Shown here piece after piece: positions 1 through 10,916 of a stretch of DNA of 64,000 bases (position 1 is the first letter of the stretch; each line of letters opens with the position of its first letter). The notes beneath the pieces were generated by a model. The model saw only the letters and a program-made list of their open reading frames with translations. It was not told where the DNA came from and did not search any database. The translations under genes and the position numbers were made by a program. This DNA comes from Cryptomeria japonica (lineage: Eukaryota; Streptophyta; Pinopsida; Cupressales; Cupressaceae): assembly GCF_030272615.1 (NCBI RefSeq), contig NC_081409.1:880549220-880613219 (forward strand), read 5' to 3'.

Positions 1-1659
1 GATAGTATGATTAAAAATAGACTACTCTATGAAATCTTTTCATAGCATCTTGACTGTGTTAGGTCTCCTCATCATTCACTATCAAAACCTTCAGTGTCAT
101 AAGACTCTTTGAAAAGCTTTTGAAAGGTTGTCCCAATAGTACTATTGTGTCTTTTCACAAGTCTGGAACCCCACTATTGTTATTATGCTTTTGACTTCCT
201 TTACAATCATTGAATACCCCTGTGATCTGTGTCATGAATGATCTTCATTGTCATCATTGATATTTACTTCTTTTCTTATTTTCTTTAATTCCATCACAAT
301 GTGTGGATTCTCTTTCTTTTTATTTGCATGACTTTAGCCTTTTCGCTTCTCCTTATTTATTTCCCTCCAAAACTATGCACAATCTTTTATTCTCTTGATT
401 CCTTACGTAAAACAAGGTCTTTGAGAGCTTATTTACTCCTTATCAATAAATAATACATTGTAATGCTTTATTTATTTTAACAATATAAAATAAGTAAATC
501 CCACTTTTACATTTATCTTTTAAAATTCTTTGAATATAAAGGAAGAACTTGTCAGTTGGAACACATTTTAAATAAATCAAAACCCCCTTTGATTTAATAT
601 GTTTACAATTAACTCTTAAAACAAAAGACTAAGTCTTTAGGTGGGGCTAATTTTATCCTGGAAGGGAAAAAAAATAGGTAACAATCATAGAGGTTCAAAA
701 CTTGATGCAGAAATAGTTATATGTTGAAATTCTGTAGAATGTTCCTATGGTCTAGTTTATGGTCATTTAGATATGAAGAAAGATGCATGCTACTTGTATC
801 ATTGAGGATGACAATTGGATGTTGAAACCTATATTATTTCTATTATTACCTTTGACATGCCTAACAATGCTAGTTTTTATTTTAAATTAATGTTTATGAG
901 ATCTTTTATCCAAACATTTTACAGCTAACTTTGATGAAATTATCATTTAATGCTCATTTCACCTTGTTACAAACACTATCATTATCATGGTAGATTTCTA
1001 GAAAAAAATTATCTAATTCATTTATCATCATTCAAATGTAGAACAATATGTGGTCAAGTGCTAGTTTCTGTTTGAGGATTTTGCTCATTTATTTCAACAA
1101 CACGAACAAATATACAGATTTCCCTAACATAGTTACTAGCGACACATGCAACATATGTTGCACAAGAAAATATATATCATATTCTCTTATAACTAAATGT
1201 TTTATTTTGGAATAATTTATAGGTAGTTGATTACTGGTGTTAAATTGTGTATTTGAATTTAGCTTCATTCTATTTGTGGTCTTTGTAAAACATGTTTATG
1301 TGTGGGCTTGGGTAAAGGAATTGGTTTATTTATGTGTCGTATAATCATTACATAGAATGCTTGAAAAAGATATAATAGGTGTTCTCTGTATTTACTCTAT
1401 ACTTTTCTACTCATGCTCTAATTAATTTTAGATCCACGCATTTTAGGTTATTCTATCTCAACAATTCTATTAGACTTTTTTTTTTTTGGTGTTTATACGA
1501 AATGGCTGACCAGGCATTTATGTTGTTGTTTTATGTACTTGCAGTATCATTTTAATAAAATGAAACACTAAACAAGGATTAATTAGGTAGCCCATAGAGT
1601 GATATTTCATATCATTTTTGTGTTGGAAAGATTGTCTAGTTAGTGATAAAAAAACATAT
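1..1659. other. AT-rich non-coding flank
   Basis: I see no credible reading frame, splice-linked exon, RNA gene or terminal repeat here. The sequence is AT-rich with poly-T runs and looks like intron or intergenic DNA. Confidence 0.5.
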
Positions 1660-3428
1660 GTTTTAGAGTAGTGTTATCACTAAGGTTTTCACCCCTCTTG
1701 GCTACAACTCTCTTAGTATCTCAGGTCCATTCCCTGTGTTTGGACTCACCATTGCCATTTGGAACTGAGAAATGCATATGACTTCTCCCTTTGATGCTTG
1801 AGAACTCTGATTGCTATGACTGCTGCTATCTTTTTTGAAGATTATGGACTTTCATTTCTCCTAAGGTCTTCTCATGATTTGATGTGTGACCCAAGACCCT
1901 TTAATGGCTGCTATAACTTGTGATTAGACCTCTGAATGACACTCACACTTCTGCTATGATTTGTTTGACCTCTGATTAGACCTTACTCTTTCAGGTCTTA
2001 AGGCTACTCTTTGAGGACTTTATGACTGAAACAATGTAATCTACTCACCAATATCATTGTCTTTTGATTTGTTCATTAGCATCATTTAGCATTAAAACAC
2101 CCTTCTAGGTCTGCATCTCTAAAACAAATCTTGCCTCTGCTACACTATTGATATTTCAACAACATCCAAAGTTTCCTTAGTATTTTGAAAGTTGTACCCT
2201 TGACATTCACTATCTTTTGACTAATATTTACTGCTTTTGATCCTCATTAGGACTGTCATTTTGACACATGACTCCATTCATTAGCTTTGTGATAAAGCTA
2301 CAATCTGGTCATCATCTTCCACATTATGGATAGAGACTAGCTTTGAGCATTATGTTCTCAAGGTTTGCATTGGTCTTTTGTTTATTGCCAACTTGATTGC
2401 TATCACTGTCTCAGGGTTATTAAATTACTCCTAATGCCCTTTTGCAGTACCTTACAGAGATTGTGATGGAATATGATTGCATTCTCATTTGTGTCTTATC
2501 CTTCATGGACTCTTATTTGTGATGGACTGGAACAATACCATTGTTCTCCATGGACTCTTATTTCTCTCATGACCCTGCCAATGTGTTTTCAAATTTACCT
2601 GTATCTCAAGGCTTGGATCTCTATTCATTTTGATGACTAAGCTAACCTTTGATCTTTGTCATGATCAAATGTTGTCCTTTTGTGACTTTAATCTACCTTT
2701 ATACCTACCTTTGACAATGAATCTTCCAGATACCATTCCTTTTTCATTCAACTTTGGTTCTTGGACTGTTCTAAGGCTTGTATATTTGCACTTAGAGTCA
2801 AGAATATGACTGTATCTTTTCCCTTGTTACTTTTCTTGACTTACTATCCTTTCATTGTATATTGGTGGATAGCTGGTCGATGGGACCGTGTTATGCTTCT
2901 TCTTGGATACTCAAACCTTATGACTGCTTTGAAGTTTTGAAAAAACTTCATAACCATGCAAATGTTGCAATCTTATTACTTCCCTACTTTACTTAGACTG
3001 CTCCTTCTGACTTTAGGGAGGTTCATCTTTATTGGCATTACTCTTTGGCTCTGAAAGTCTGCTAAAGCATCTCTGTTCCCTTTATTTTCACTGTGTTTGT
3101 ACAATGAAGATTTAGGATCTGGTCTACTCATGCATTGTCTCAGACTATTACGTGCCTTAGATTAGGCTGCTATATTGCCACAGTAGATTATCAACTTGAT
3201 TCATATCAGTATCTTGGACTTGATATGTTGTTGTAGGATATGATTGCCCCACTGTACACTGGCAACAGACCTTATTCACAAAAGTCTTAGAACAAGGTCA
3301 TCACTACCTTTTCCAAACAAAAAACATATTCATGGTTGAGACCTTCATGACACCACCTTTTGATAGTGATATTTGATGCTCTTTCTGTCTTTGTTGGGAC
3401 TGTTCATACTGTCTTTTCTTTTCTTAAG
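1660..3428. repeat. T/C-rich quasi-repetitive block 1
   Basis: There is no coding potential. Short words such as tgactg, gactttg, tgattg and cttttga recur at irregular spacing, and the + strand is strongly T-rich. The same texture continues after element A (26324-28900) and returns at about 39380-40900. Before element A inserted, this block and 26324-28900 were contiguous. It may be intron DNA of a + strand gene or a very old decayed repeat; I cannot tell which. Confidence 0.35.
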
Positions 3429-3433
3429 GTCAG
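3429..3433. repeat. Target-site duplication of element A, left copy
   Basis: GTCAG lies directly before the TGTTGTGACC start of the left LTR and is repeated directly after the right LTR at 26324-26328. A 5-bp duplication is normal for Ty3/gypsy integrases. Confidence 0.88.
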
Positions 3434-3862
3434 TGTTGTGACCATTTCACACATCGCCCCATTATAATGGGGACGCCCTCTTTTTGCTCATTTTGCTTGT
3501 TCTCCTCTCTAAGTTTTTAGGGGTTTTGGGTTAGTGAGTCAGTCATCTGGACTAGGGTTAAGCCTTAGCGTTTCCGTTTCAATGTTTTCAAGCCAGTGTC
3601 TAGTCCAATTTTGACGAATTTTGAGCCTCCTCCCATAGGATGCAATTTTGAAATAAGGTGAATCTTTCAGGGTCAGAATTTTGAATGCTAGTCCAAATTT
3701 TGCCTAAGTGTTGATGATGGAATTTTGGAATTTTGTTCGATTGATTTTGACCAAATTTTGGAATTTTTGATAATTGATCCTAGGCCTTGGAAATAGCTTA
3801 TTTTTGCCTTGTGAAGTGACTGAGGTCCTAAAGTCTTGATATTTTGGCCTATGGAAGGAAAA

Positions 3863-5622
3863 TCGCTCCTGTCCCTCAGTCAGGGACCAGGGCGAAAATG
3901 ATATTTTTATGCATCTTGGTTATTAATTTGTTTCATTTGTCTTGTGCAGGGTCGCCAAGAGATGTAGATGAACATGAATTGAAGGTTTAGAAGATTTTTG
4001 AGACTCAAAATGGCAAATTTTTGAGGTTTGAGGTAAAATCGCTCCTGTCCCTTAGACAGGGACCAGGGCGAAATGACTTGCCTAGACCATTTTGACCTCA
4101 TTTTGATCAAGTTAAAGCATCAAGTACGTGATGGAAGGTGAAATCAACATGATGGAACGCCAGGATTTAGTCATTTGCAATAAAAAGTTGAACATTTACC
4201 CTCAAGGACAAAATCGCTCCTGTCCCTCACTGAAGGACTGGAGCTTGAAATCCAAAATTGCCTTGTCCTTGAAAGATTTGGATGATTTCGTGATTTAAGA
4301 AGAACAAGGGAGGTACATTTTACTCGTTGAATATAATTTGATTGCGCCTCGAAGGAGAAAATTGGCCCTAGAAGCAAAATCGCTCTTGTCCCTCTGCCAG
4401 GGACCAGGGCGAATTTCAGTGATAGCTCCCGTCCCTCTCCAAGGGACCAGAGTGATTTCCTTATAAGACAAGTTTTTGGCGAAGTGAAATGAAGTTTTAA
4501 GTTTGAGGCAACTAAAAAGGGGCATAACAAATCTATTGAAGACAATTTTGAAGATTACAAGACGCCAAATGAAGCCCATATTTGCCTAGGCGCTCCTGTC
4601 CCTCTCCTAGGGACCAGAGCGATTTCCTCCTAAGGTGAATTTTTTCACAAGGTTAAAGTGAGTTCCATGTCAAAAATGAGTGAAGGGGAATATAGCGGAT
4701 CCATTGAAGACAAATTTGAAGGTTGGCAAAGCATGAATGAACTTATAAGTGAAAGTTCGCTCCTGTCCCTCAGCCAGGGACCAGGGCGAAATCAAGGCTA
4801 TCTAATATTCCCCTCCAAGTTTAAACCACTCCAGGCCAAGGTACAAGGGGGAAATGATGTTTGGAACGCTTCAAAGAAGAACAAAGTTGCAAGGACCACG
4901 AAAAATGATGAAATTACCCAAGTTCGCTCCTGTCCCTCTCCTAGGGACCAGAGCGAAATGTCCAAGTGTGTACAATTTTGACTTGCCACTCCCATTTCAA
5001 ACATTCACGCAGGAATAAAGGGCACTATTTTACACTGTGACGACAATTGGAAGTCGATATAAACAAGGATTAGCCCAATGAGCAAAAATTCGCTCCTGTC
5101 CTTCAGTCAAGGACCAGGGCGATATTCATAAAATCTATCATTTCTTCCAAAAACCACGTCAAAGCATGGGTACACAAGATCCGAAACGTCATTTGAAAGG
5201 TAACGAACAAGGAGTTAAGGTTAAAAGATGACAAATTTGAGCTAGAATTCAAAGTTCGCTCCTGTCCTTTAGTCAAGGACCAGGGCAATATTCACTTGAA
5301 TGACAAGTTTTCTTTGCTAAGAAGGAGTTTGGCATGTGTGAAACAAACAAGGGGATCATTGCCTACCTCACGAATCGATTTGGCAACTTAAAGAGCCGAA
5401 GACCAAGCAAGAAATGTAAAGTTCGCTCCTATCCCTCACCAAGGGACTAGGGTGATAATGATCTTAAGAGGCATTCATCTACAAAATTGAATAGATCAAG
5501 CTCTAGATTCCCAATGAAGATGCCAGTTTCACCGTAGAGGAAGTGGTTTTGAACGTAAAAGGCGAGAAATTCAAGAGCAAAATGCTAAATCGCTCCTGTC
5601 CCTCTCCCAGGGACCAGAGCGA
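3863..5622 (+). repeat. Array of 12 GC-rich 33-nt hairpins at about 166-nt period (left LTR)
   Basis: Twelve copies of an imperfect palindrome occur in otherwise AT-rich DNA. The left arm is like TCGCTCCTGTCCCT and the right arm like AGGGACCAGGGCGA, around a 5-nt loop. Starts are near 3863, 4039, 4214, 4380, 4424, 4590, 4757, 4924, 5090, 5255, 5422 and 5590. Intervals are 176, 175, 166, 44, 166, 167, 167, 166, 165, 167 and 168. The DNA between hairpins has diverged, whereas the hairpins have not. The right LTR has the same array at 19477-21219. Confidence 0.85.
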
Positions 5623-5961
5623 TGTGGTTTGTACCCCTTATGCCTCCCATGTTTTGGCACCAATAAAAATTTCAAATTATATTAAATGCTAAAATTTGAT
5701 AAACCTTGAAATTTTTTAATTAAAATTGGCATTTAATGGGTGCGCACAAGGCATTTAATAATTAATTTTGCCTTTAAAAAATGGAAACTATTAAATACGA
5801 AGGCATCAAATTAATTAATTATTAATTTAAATAAAAAAGGAAGAGCGCTTGGGTTATATTTTCATATTTTTACAAAGTCAGCCTCCTTTTTTTATTTAAA
5901 ATTTGTTTTTATTTGGCTATTTTCAAAAGTCGGCCTAGAGGTAGTTAAGGAGGTAAGCGCT

Positions 5962-5968
5962 TATATAA
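5962..5968 (+). promoter_or_regulatory. TATA box of the LTR gene (left LTR)
   Basis: TATATAA in the context CGCTTATATAAGG, the best TATA match in the upstream half of the LTR. A start about 30 nt downstream would give a leader of about 470 nt before the ATG at 6466. A candidate intron is 6202-6457 (CTAG/GTGAAT to TGTGTAG/GTG). The right LTR has the same box at 21559-21565. Confidence 0.5.
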
Positions 5969-6465
5969 GGGGGGTGTGATATTGCTTTTCAAAACATCAT
6001 TTTATCATCCTTTCGCATGCGATTTGGAGAAGACAAGGACAAAGTGCAAAATCTCATCTAGGAAGAGTGCGAATTTGGTTAGAGGTGGAGTGAATTCTTT
6101 ACCAAGGCACTAGAGACCCCCAAAGGTGGTGGAGTTGACAAAGAAAGCGTTTTGCTAGAGGAGGATCACGATTGAAGGCTACAAACTTCGATTTTGCCTA
6201 GGTGAATTTCCATATTTTGCATCTTTTGTTAAGTTAGCTCTCAAGTGAGGTATGGCGAAGTCTTCTTTTGTCTAATTTTGAATTTTAGTCGTCATAGTCT
6301 CAATTTTGAATTTTGAAATTTTGAATTTCCTGTAGCTCAATCATATTTAGGAAATGATAACTCAAAGACTTATCATGAAGTTTCCTAAAATTAATCTTTA
6401 ATCTAATCTATGTTTATACATTGCAAAATCTATTTCTTATTATGAAATGTTGTGTAGGTGTTATA

Positions 6466-9400
6466 ATGGCGACCCCGAAGGCGGGAGCATCCACCAGTCG
6501 TCCAGCTCTCATGAAGGAAGATCAAAAGAATGAAGAATTGGAGACCAAGATCATGTCTAAGTGGAGCAACATTGAAGATACCAACTTTCAATACGAAGAA
6601 GTTTCGAGAGGTCCCTTACATTGGCAAGCCATCACCTGTCGCTAGAAGGATAATTGAAAGTGGCATCATTAAGGCGGTCGGCTTCCCTCCAGCAATCTAG
6701 TGCCATGAGTTGATGATCGAGTGTGCTCACCATTATGATCCACAGTCAAGATCGATCGTGTCCAAGGAGTGAAACACTTTGGCTTACCTTTCAGAGGAGG
6801 CTATAAGTGAGGCTTTCCATCTTCCAGAGCACAGAGATATGATATACAAAAGCATAGAAGGAGCCAGGTCCATGTACGAAGATGATTTAGACACTTGCCT
6901 AAGCATCATCAACAAGAATTGTTTGCTCAAGAGTCGTCCTCGCCTGAGCAAGATCCCGAACACACCGCATAGGATCGACTTCCAGGAGGAATACAGAGAT
7001 TTCATAACACTACTCAACCGAGTTACAAGAGCTCCTCAAGCATTCTATTTCGAGAACTGGATGTTCTACTTCATCCAAGTGATAGTTCAGGGAAAAGGAA
7101 CAATTCATTGGGCTAGAATGATTAGCCATTGCTTGGACGTATAGTTAAGGAGACTGAAGGCTACCAAGTCCCTCCACATGAGTTCATACATCATATATGC
7201 CTTGATTAGGAGCTTTGAGTATGCAGGACTACCTCATAGAGGAGTGATTGGAAGAGGACCCGACGAGGTCAGAGTTTGTGATTCCTATGTTCACTTGCAT
7301 CATCCGCCAGGGAGTAACTACAAGTTAGTCAATGATACCTTCACGATGAACATCACCAGGACGTTGCAAGGTGGGATTCACAATCGGCTATCTCAGGACG
7401 CACAAGAGCTAGTAAAGAGGTATGGTGCTTGGTTTATCCAATTTCCAAAATTTACATATATTAGAGTGCATGGATGTCCTTCACCTCCATACATATTGCC
7501 AAGATATCCGACAGACAGAATAGTGTTACTTGAGGTAACTAGACAGTTGGCAGCTTATGCGAAGGCATTCAGACACAGACATGGAAATGGAGTTCCTGTG
7601 CCTATCATATTGGGGACTTCAGTTGAGGTATGTCCTAATGCTCTAGCCATGGATGATGCAGAGAAGGAGTTAGCTTTATATTCATTTTCATTCTTTGCCT
7701 TGAGAGAGAGCTTTGATCCTTATGGGTATATAGAGGAGACAGTCGGTAGAAAATATAAGCATGAGTTTCAAATAGAGGACTTTATGATGAATCTCTCAGA
7801 TGATCTTGAAGTAAAGAGAAAGATGCATTCTAGATTGCCTTTAGACTTCATCAGGAAATGCAAGATTTACAGAGTAGCCGACCAAGCTCAGGACAGTGGC
7901 AGACATCTCCAATCATCTTATGACCGAGAAAGCAAATCAATGAGGCTAGATTGGAATGAACCCGAGGTTGTGGATCTAGATGCTTTGATGGCTCCAGTCT
8001 TGTCTTGTACTCGCAGATGGGTTGATGTACAATATCAGAAGTTGAGAGAGCAAGGCATAGCTATGACTTTCACTTTGGAGGAAAGACCAGCTGAAGGAGG
8101 AGAAAGTGTAAGTGAAGGTAATCCTAATCCCAGAAGTGTAAGCGAAGGCAACCTCAGAAGCGTAAGTGAAGGCAATCCCCATCCTAGAGGTTCGAAGAGG
8201 AAAGAGAGACCTGAGAAGAGAGAATCCTCCAAGAAGAAGCCAGAGGCCAACCGAGATCATTCATCCGGCACATCTTCTCAACAAGAGAACAGGACACTTG
8301 AAGTAGAGGAGTCTATGGAGTCGATGGTACAGAATGATAAACAGGAAGAAGGACAGGCACCTCGAAGGTCACCAAGTGGATCTCTCCAAGATAATGAGCT
8401 ACATGAAGACAAGAACAATGACGAGGTAACATCTCCTCTTAGAGAAGAAGAAACATTGCATAAGGAGATACAGGTTAGAGAAATAAGATCTGCCATCCCA
8501 GCTTGGTTGAAGGAGAGACTGACAAGGGTGATTGTGATCGAGGACAAAGACAATGTGATTGATTTAGAGAGCCTTGTTGGAAATTCTCAGGAAGTGACAG
8601 AGAAGAGGAAGGCTACTAAGATGTCCAAGATGATCAGAGATGAGACAGGATCCAGAAAATTGCAGATAGCTACACCGGCAGTGGACAAATATGAAGGCGA
8701 GATCCTCGCAGAAGAATATGATGTAGAGACATTTGAGCTTGGTCCACTCACAGCTGAGAAGACACTAGATGAGGCCACCAATTCATTTGAAGCATTGAAA
8801 GACAAGCTTAGGGAAGAAATGGAGAAAAATAGAAAGCTTGAGAGAGAAGTCGGTGCATGGAGAAGCTACTTCAGCCATCTTAATCAGCCTTTAGGACAAC
8901 AGGATCCAGCAACATCTCCTGTGCAGGAACTTCCCCTTCAATCAATTGGTGAGGCAGAGAGATTTAGGAGTTTGGTCCAGCTTATGAGCTCTTGGATTGA
9001 AAAATCTCATATAGTTGCGATGGAATTTGCAACAAGGATGATGCAGACTATTCACTGAGCTATCCAAGTTCTTGAGATCATCCACAATTTGATGATAATA
9101 GTAGCTGCCTTTACTCATACTAAAGATGGTATCATTCCTATCCTGCAAGTAATCAGACAAACATCAAGAAAGGTCCTAGCACAAGAAAAGATAATGGATG
9201 GAGGACCTCATAGTTTACTTCAGTGGTCAACTTTACTCCAGATGAAGGAAGTTCTCTTCGAGGACATCAGTACCAAATGCAACCATGTTGAGGAGGTGAT
9301 CCACCCGATCCAGGACAGAGTGTTTGGGGTGTTATGTACTATTCTTGGCAGGAGGATCGAAGTTGAAACAGATGTGGATTTGCAGGAATTGGAAGAAAGG

Positions 9401-9682
9401 GTCAAGGTCATCTTTTGCAAAGATGCAAATATTATCACAGATGAGCAACGAGATCAGATGTTTGCTACCATGCTCCTGATTGAGAAGACCAAAGAACTTG
9501 AACCTCAATGGGATGTTGCTCTTCTCAAGGCATTTGATCAGGTCATCCACTTAGAAGAAAGAATGAGGAATCTTCTCGAGATTCCAATTGCTGAGATCGA
9601 AGGAATCGTATCAAGATTCATTGCATATGCTAAAAAGGAGCATTGGAAAGGGAATAAGATTCTAGAAGAAAGGTTGTTATAG
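6466..9682 (+). pseudogene. LTR-encoded protein of unknown function, left copy (broken)
   Basis: A reading frame of about 1,070 codons lies wholly inside the LTR. The ATG at 6466 (MATPK...) follows a likely splice acceptor; the normal stop is TAG at 9680-9682. I do not recognise the family. Visible parts, with residue numbers from the right copy: a folded-looking region from about 50 to 500; three SVSEGN repeats at about 549-575; a lysine/arginine-rich tract like a nuclear localisation signal at about 579-597; an acidic linker; a coiled-coil-like segment at about 768-798; and a helical C-terminus. This copy is broken by an 8-nt deletion near 6587 and by in-frame stops at 6698 (TAG), 6770 (TGA), 7142 (TAG) and 9056 (TGA). 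None of these is in the right LTR. Distant kinship to extra ORFs of Ogre/Athila elements is possible but unverified. Confidence 0.8.
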
Positions 9683-9793
9683 ATGACATGGCACCTTAAT
9701 TGTCATTGGTCTATGTCTCCTAGATTTTTGTGCCAAATTTAATATTTGGCTATGCATTTAATATTGTCCAGTAAAAAGGGGGCTATTTGTAAT

Positions 9794-9811
9794 AAACCCT
9801 AATTAGGGTTT
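9794..9811. promoter_or_regulatory. Telo-box palindrome (left LTR)
   Basis: AAACCCTAATTAGGGTTT is a perfect 18-bp palindrome containing the plant telo-box AAACCCTA on both strands. It lies about 80 bp before the second TATA-like box, so it may be a promoter element. The identical copy is at 25399-25416. Confidence 0.45.
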
Positions 9812-9875
9812 AGGTGTCATAATCTTGGCCATTGATCATCTTTTTGATCTGGACCGTTCATTGTAATTGAGGATG

Positions 9876-9884
9876 CTATTTATA
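9876..9884 (+). promoter_or_regulatory. Second TATA-like box, candidate genomic-RNA promoter (left LTR)
   Basis: CTATTTATA followed by a T-rich stretch, about 190 bp after the stop of the LTR gene and 840 bp before the LTR end. RNA starting about 30 nt downstream would include R, U5, the PBS and the polyprotein, but not the LTR gene. Duplicate at 25481-25489. Confidence 0.42.
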
Positions 9885-10031
9885 CCCTCATTTCTTTTCA
9901 TTTTGTCATTAGAGAATTATGTATTAGAGAATTAGAGAGAGATTAGAGATTAGAAGTAAGTTATTTTGTAGCAAGATTGAGCTTTGAAGAAGGAATTTCA
10001 AACAATTGTTGTTCATGATGGCTTTGAGATC

Positions 10032-10037
10032 AATAAA
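10032..10037 (+). terminator. Poly(A) signal AATAAA (left LTR)
   Basis: AATAAA 150 bp downstream of the second TATA-like box. In the right LTR (25637-25642) the same signal would end the genomic RNA, giving an R region of roughly 150 nt. It could also serve the LTR gene transcript. Confidence 0.4.
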
Positions 10038-10722
10038 ATATTGAAGTTATGGTGTTTTATTGCAATTCTTATGGTTATCTTCATGGTTGTTCACTTTCTT
10101 GAATCATTCTCAATCAAAGTAGTGTTTAGTTTGAAGGACAAAGTGTTGGACTTGATCGTCGGTTAGATTCACTTTCCAAACCACTAGCTTCTTGCTGATT
10201 GTAGGAACCCCTTGCTTGGTCAACTGGAGAAAATTGAATCGCTTAAACCTTCAATCGTTGTTGTATCTTGGATATGTGCCTTCGTGGTAGTGTCCTTGAT
10301 CCTTGATGAATTGAAAAATCATTTGTTACCTTAGAAGATCGCATCAATTTCAATTGAGTTGTTATTTTATGGCAATATTGAAGTTGGTAGAATCTTGCCA
10401 AGTCTCGTCCACATTGAGTCATTCTTAGGGTTAGATTAGACTAGATCTCTTGCAAGCCCTACTCTTTTGATCTTTTTTGAGAACTTGTTAGTATAGGAAA
10501 TTTTACTTCGGAAACGTAAGGCCCCTTGATGACACAGCAATCACAACGACCACTGGTGCTTATCCACACGTAGAGACCCTACTTAAAAGAACATTGGAGT
10601 CACCCTAACTGATCCTTCTTGCGATATCTTCAGCAGTTAGAGACTTTATTCAAGAGAGGATAAGATGCCTTTGGGTATTTTATTCTGTGTATGATTGTGT
10701 ACAAAATACACGTCAACAGAAT

Positions 10723-10739
10723 TGGCGCTAGAAGGAGGG
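10723..10739 (+). other. Primer-binding site, copy 1
   Basis: TGGCGCTAGAAGGAGGG starts 4 nt after the end of the left LTR. Starting with TGG, it can pair with the CCA end of a tRNA. I cannot assign the tRNA. Confidence 0.6.
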
Positions 10740-10834
10740 CTGATCATTGTCAAGCCGCGATCAGTGGAACTTATCAAGTCATATTTAGAAAAGATATCCA
10801 GAGCTTTTGTCCCTCCTCCCGCGCACAACAGAAT

Positions 10835-10851
10835 TGGCGCTAGAAGGAGGG
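10835..10851 (+). other. Primer-binding site, copy 2 (112 nt downstream)
   Basis: A 27-nt stretch (10714-10740), including the LTR tip CAACA and the whole PBS, is repeated identically at 10826-10852. In copy 2 the last seven bases AGGAGGG can pair with CCCTCCT at 10811-10817. Confidence 0.6.
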
Positions 10852-10916
10852 CCTGAAGTATCCGAAATCTGAAGATTTTGAAAAAGAATACGTTTCAAAT
10901 ATGATCATGAATCACG

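Larger units (their letters stand above)
3434..10718 (+). repeat. Left (5') LTR of element A, 7,285 bp
   Basis: The boundaries are TG...CA, fixed by comparison with the right LTR and by the GTCAG duplication. Order inside: palindrome CCCCATTATAATGGGG (3457-3472), hairpin array (3863-5622), AT-rich stretch, TATA box (5962), large reading frame (6466-9682), telo-box palindrome (9794), second TATA-like box (9876), AATAAA (10032), end. If transcription of the genomic RNA starts after 9884, U3 is about 6.5 kb and R plus U5 about 0.8 kb. This is far longer than most plant LTRs. Confidence 0.93.

Noticed and set aside
4658-4981. Frames of 60-125 codons across the hairpin array on both strands
   Set aside because: They arise from the repeated low-complexity hairpins and differ between the two LTRs.
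3863-5622. Regular 33-nt palindromic repeats resembling a CRISPR array
   Set aside because: Spacers are about 133 nt, repeats are diverged, there are no cas genes and the context is a plant LTR.
7976-8553. Minus-strand frames opposite the LTR gene (7976-8260, 8278-8553)
   Set aside because: Shadows of the biased codon use (serine-rich complement) of the + strand frame; no start context and no domain.
9984-10166. 60-codon hydrophobic frame in the LTR, repeated at 25589-25771
   Set aside because: It spans the presumed R region and poly(A) signal. Its conservation is explained by the near identity of the two LTRs there.
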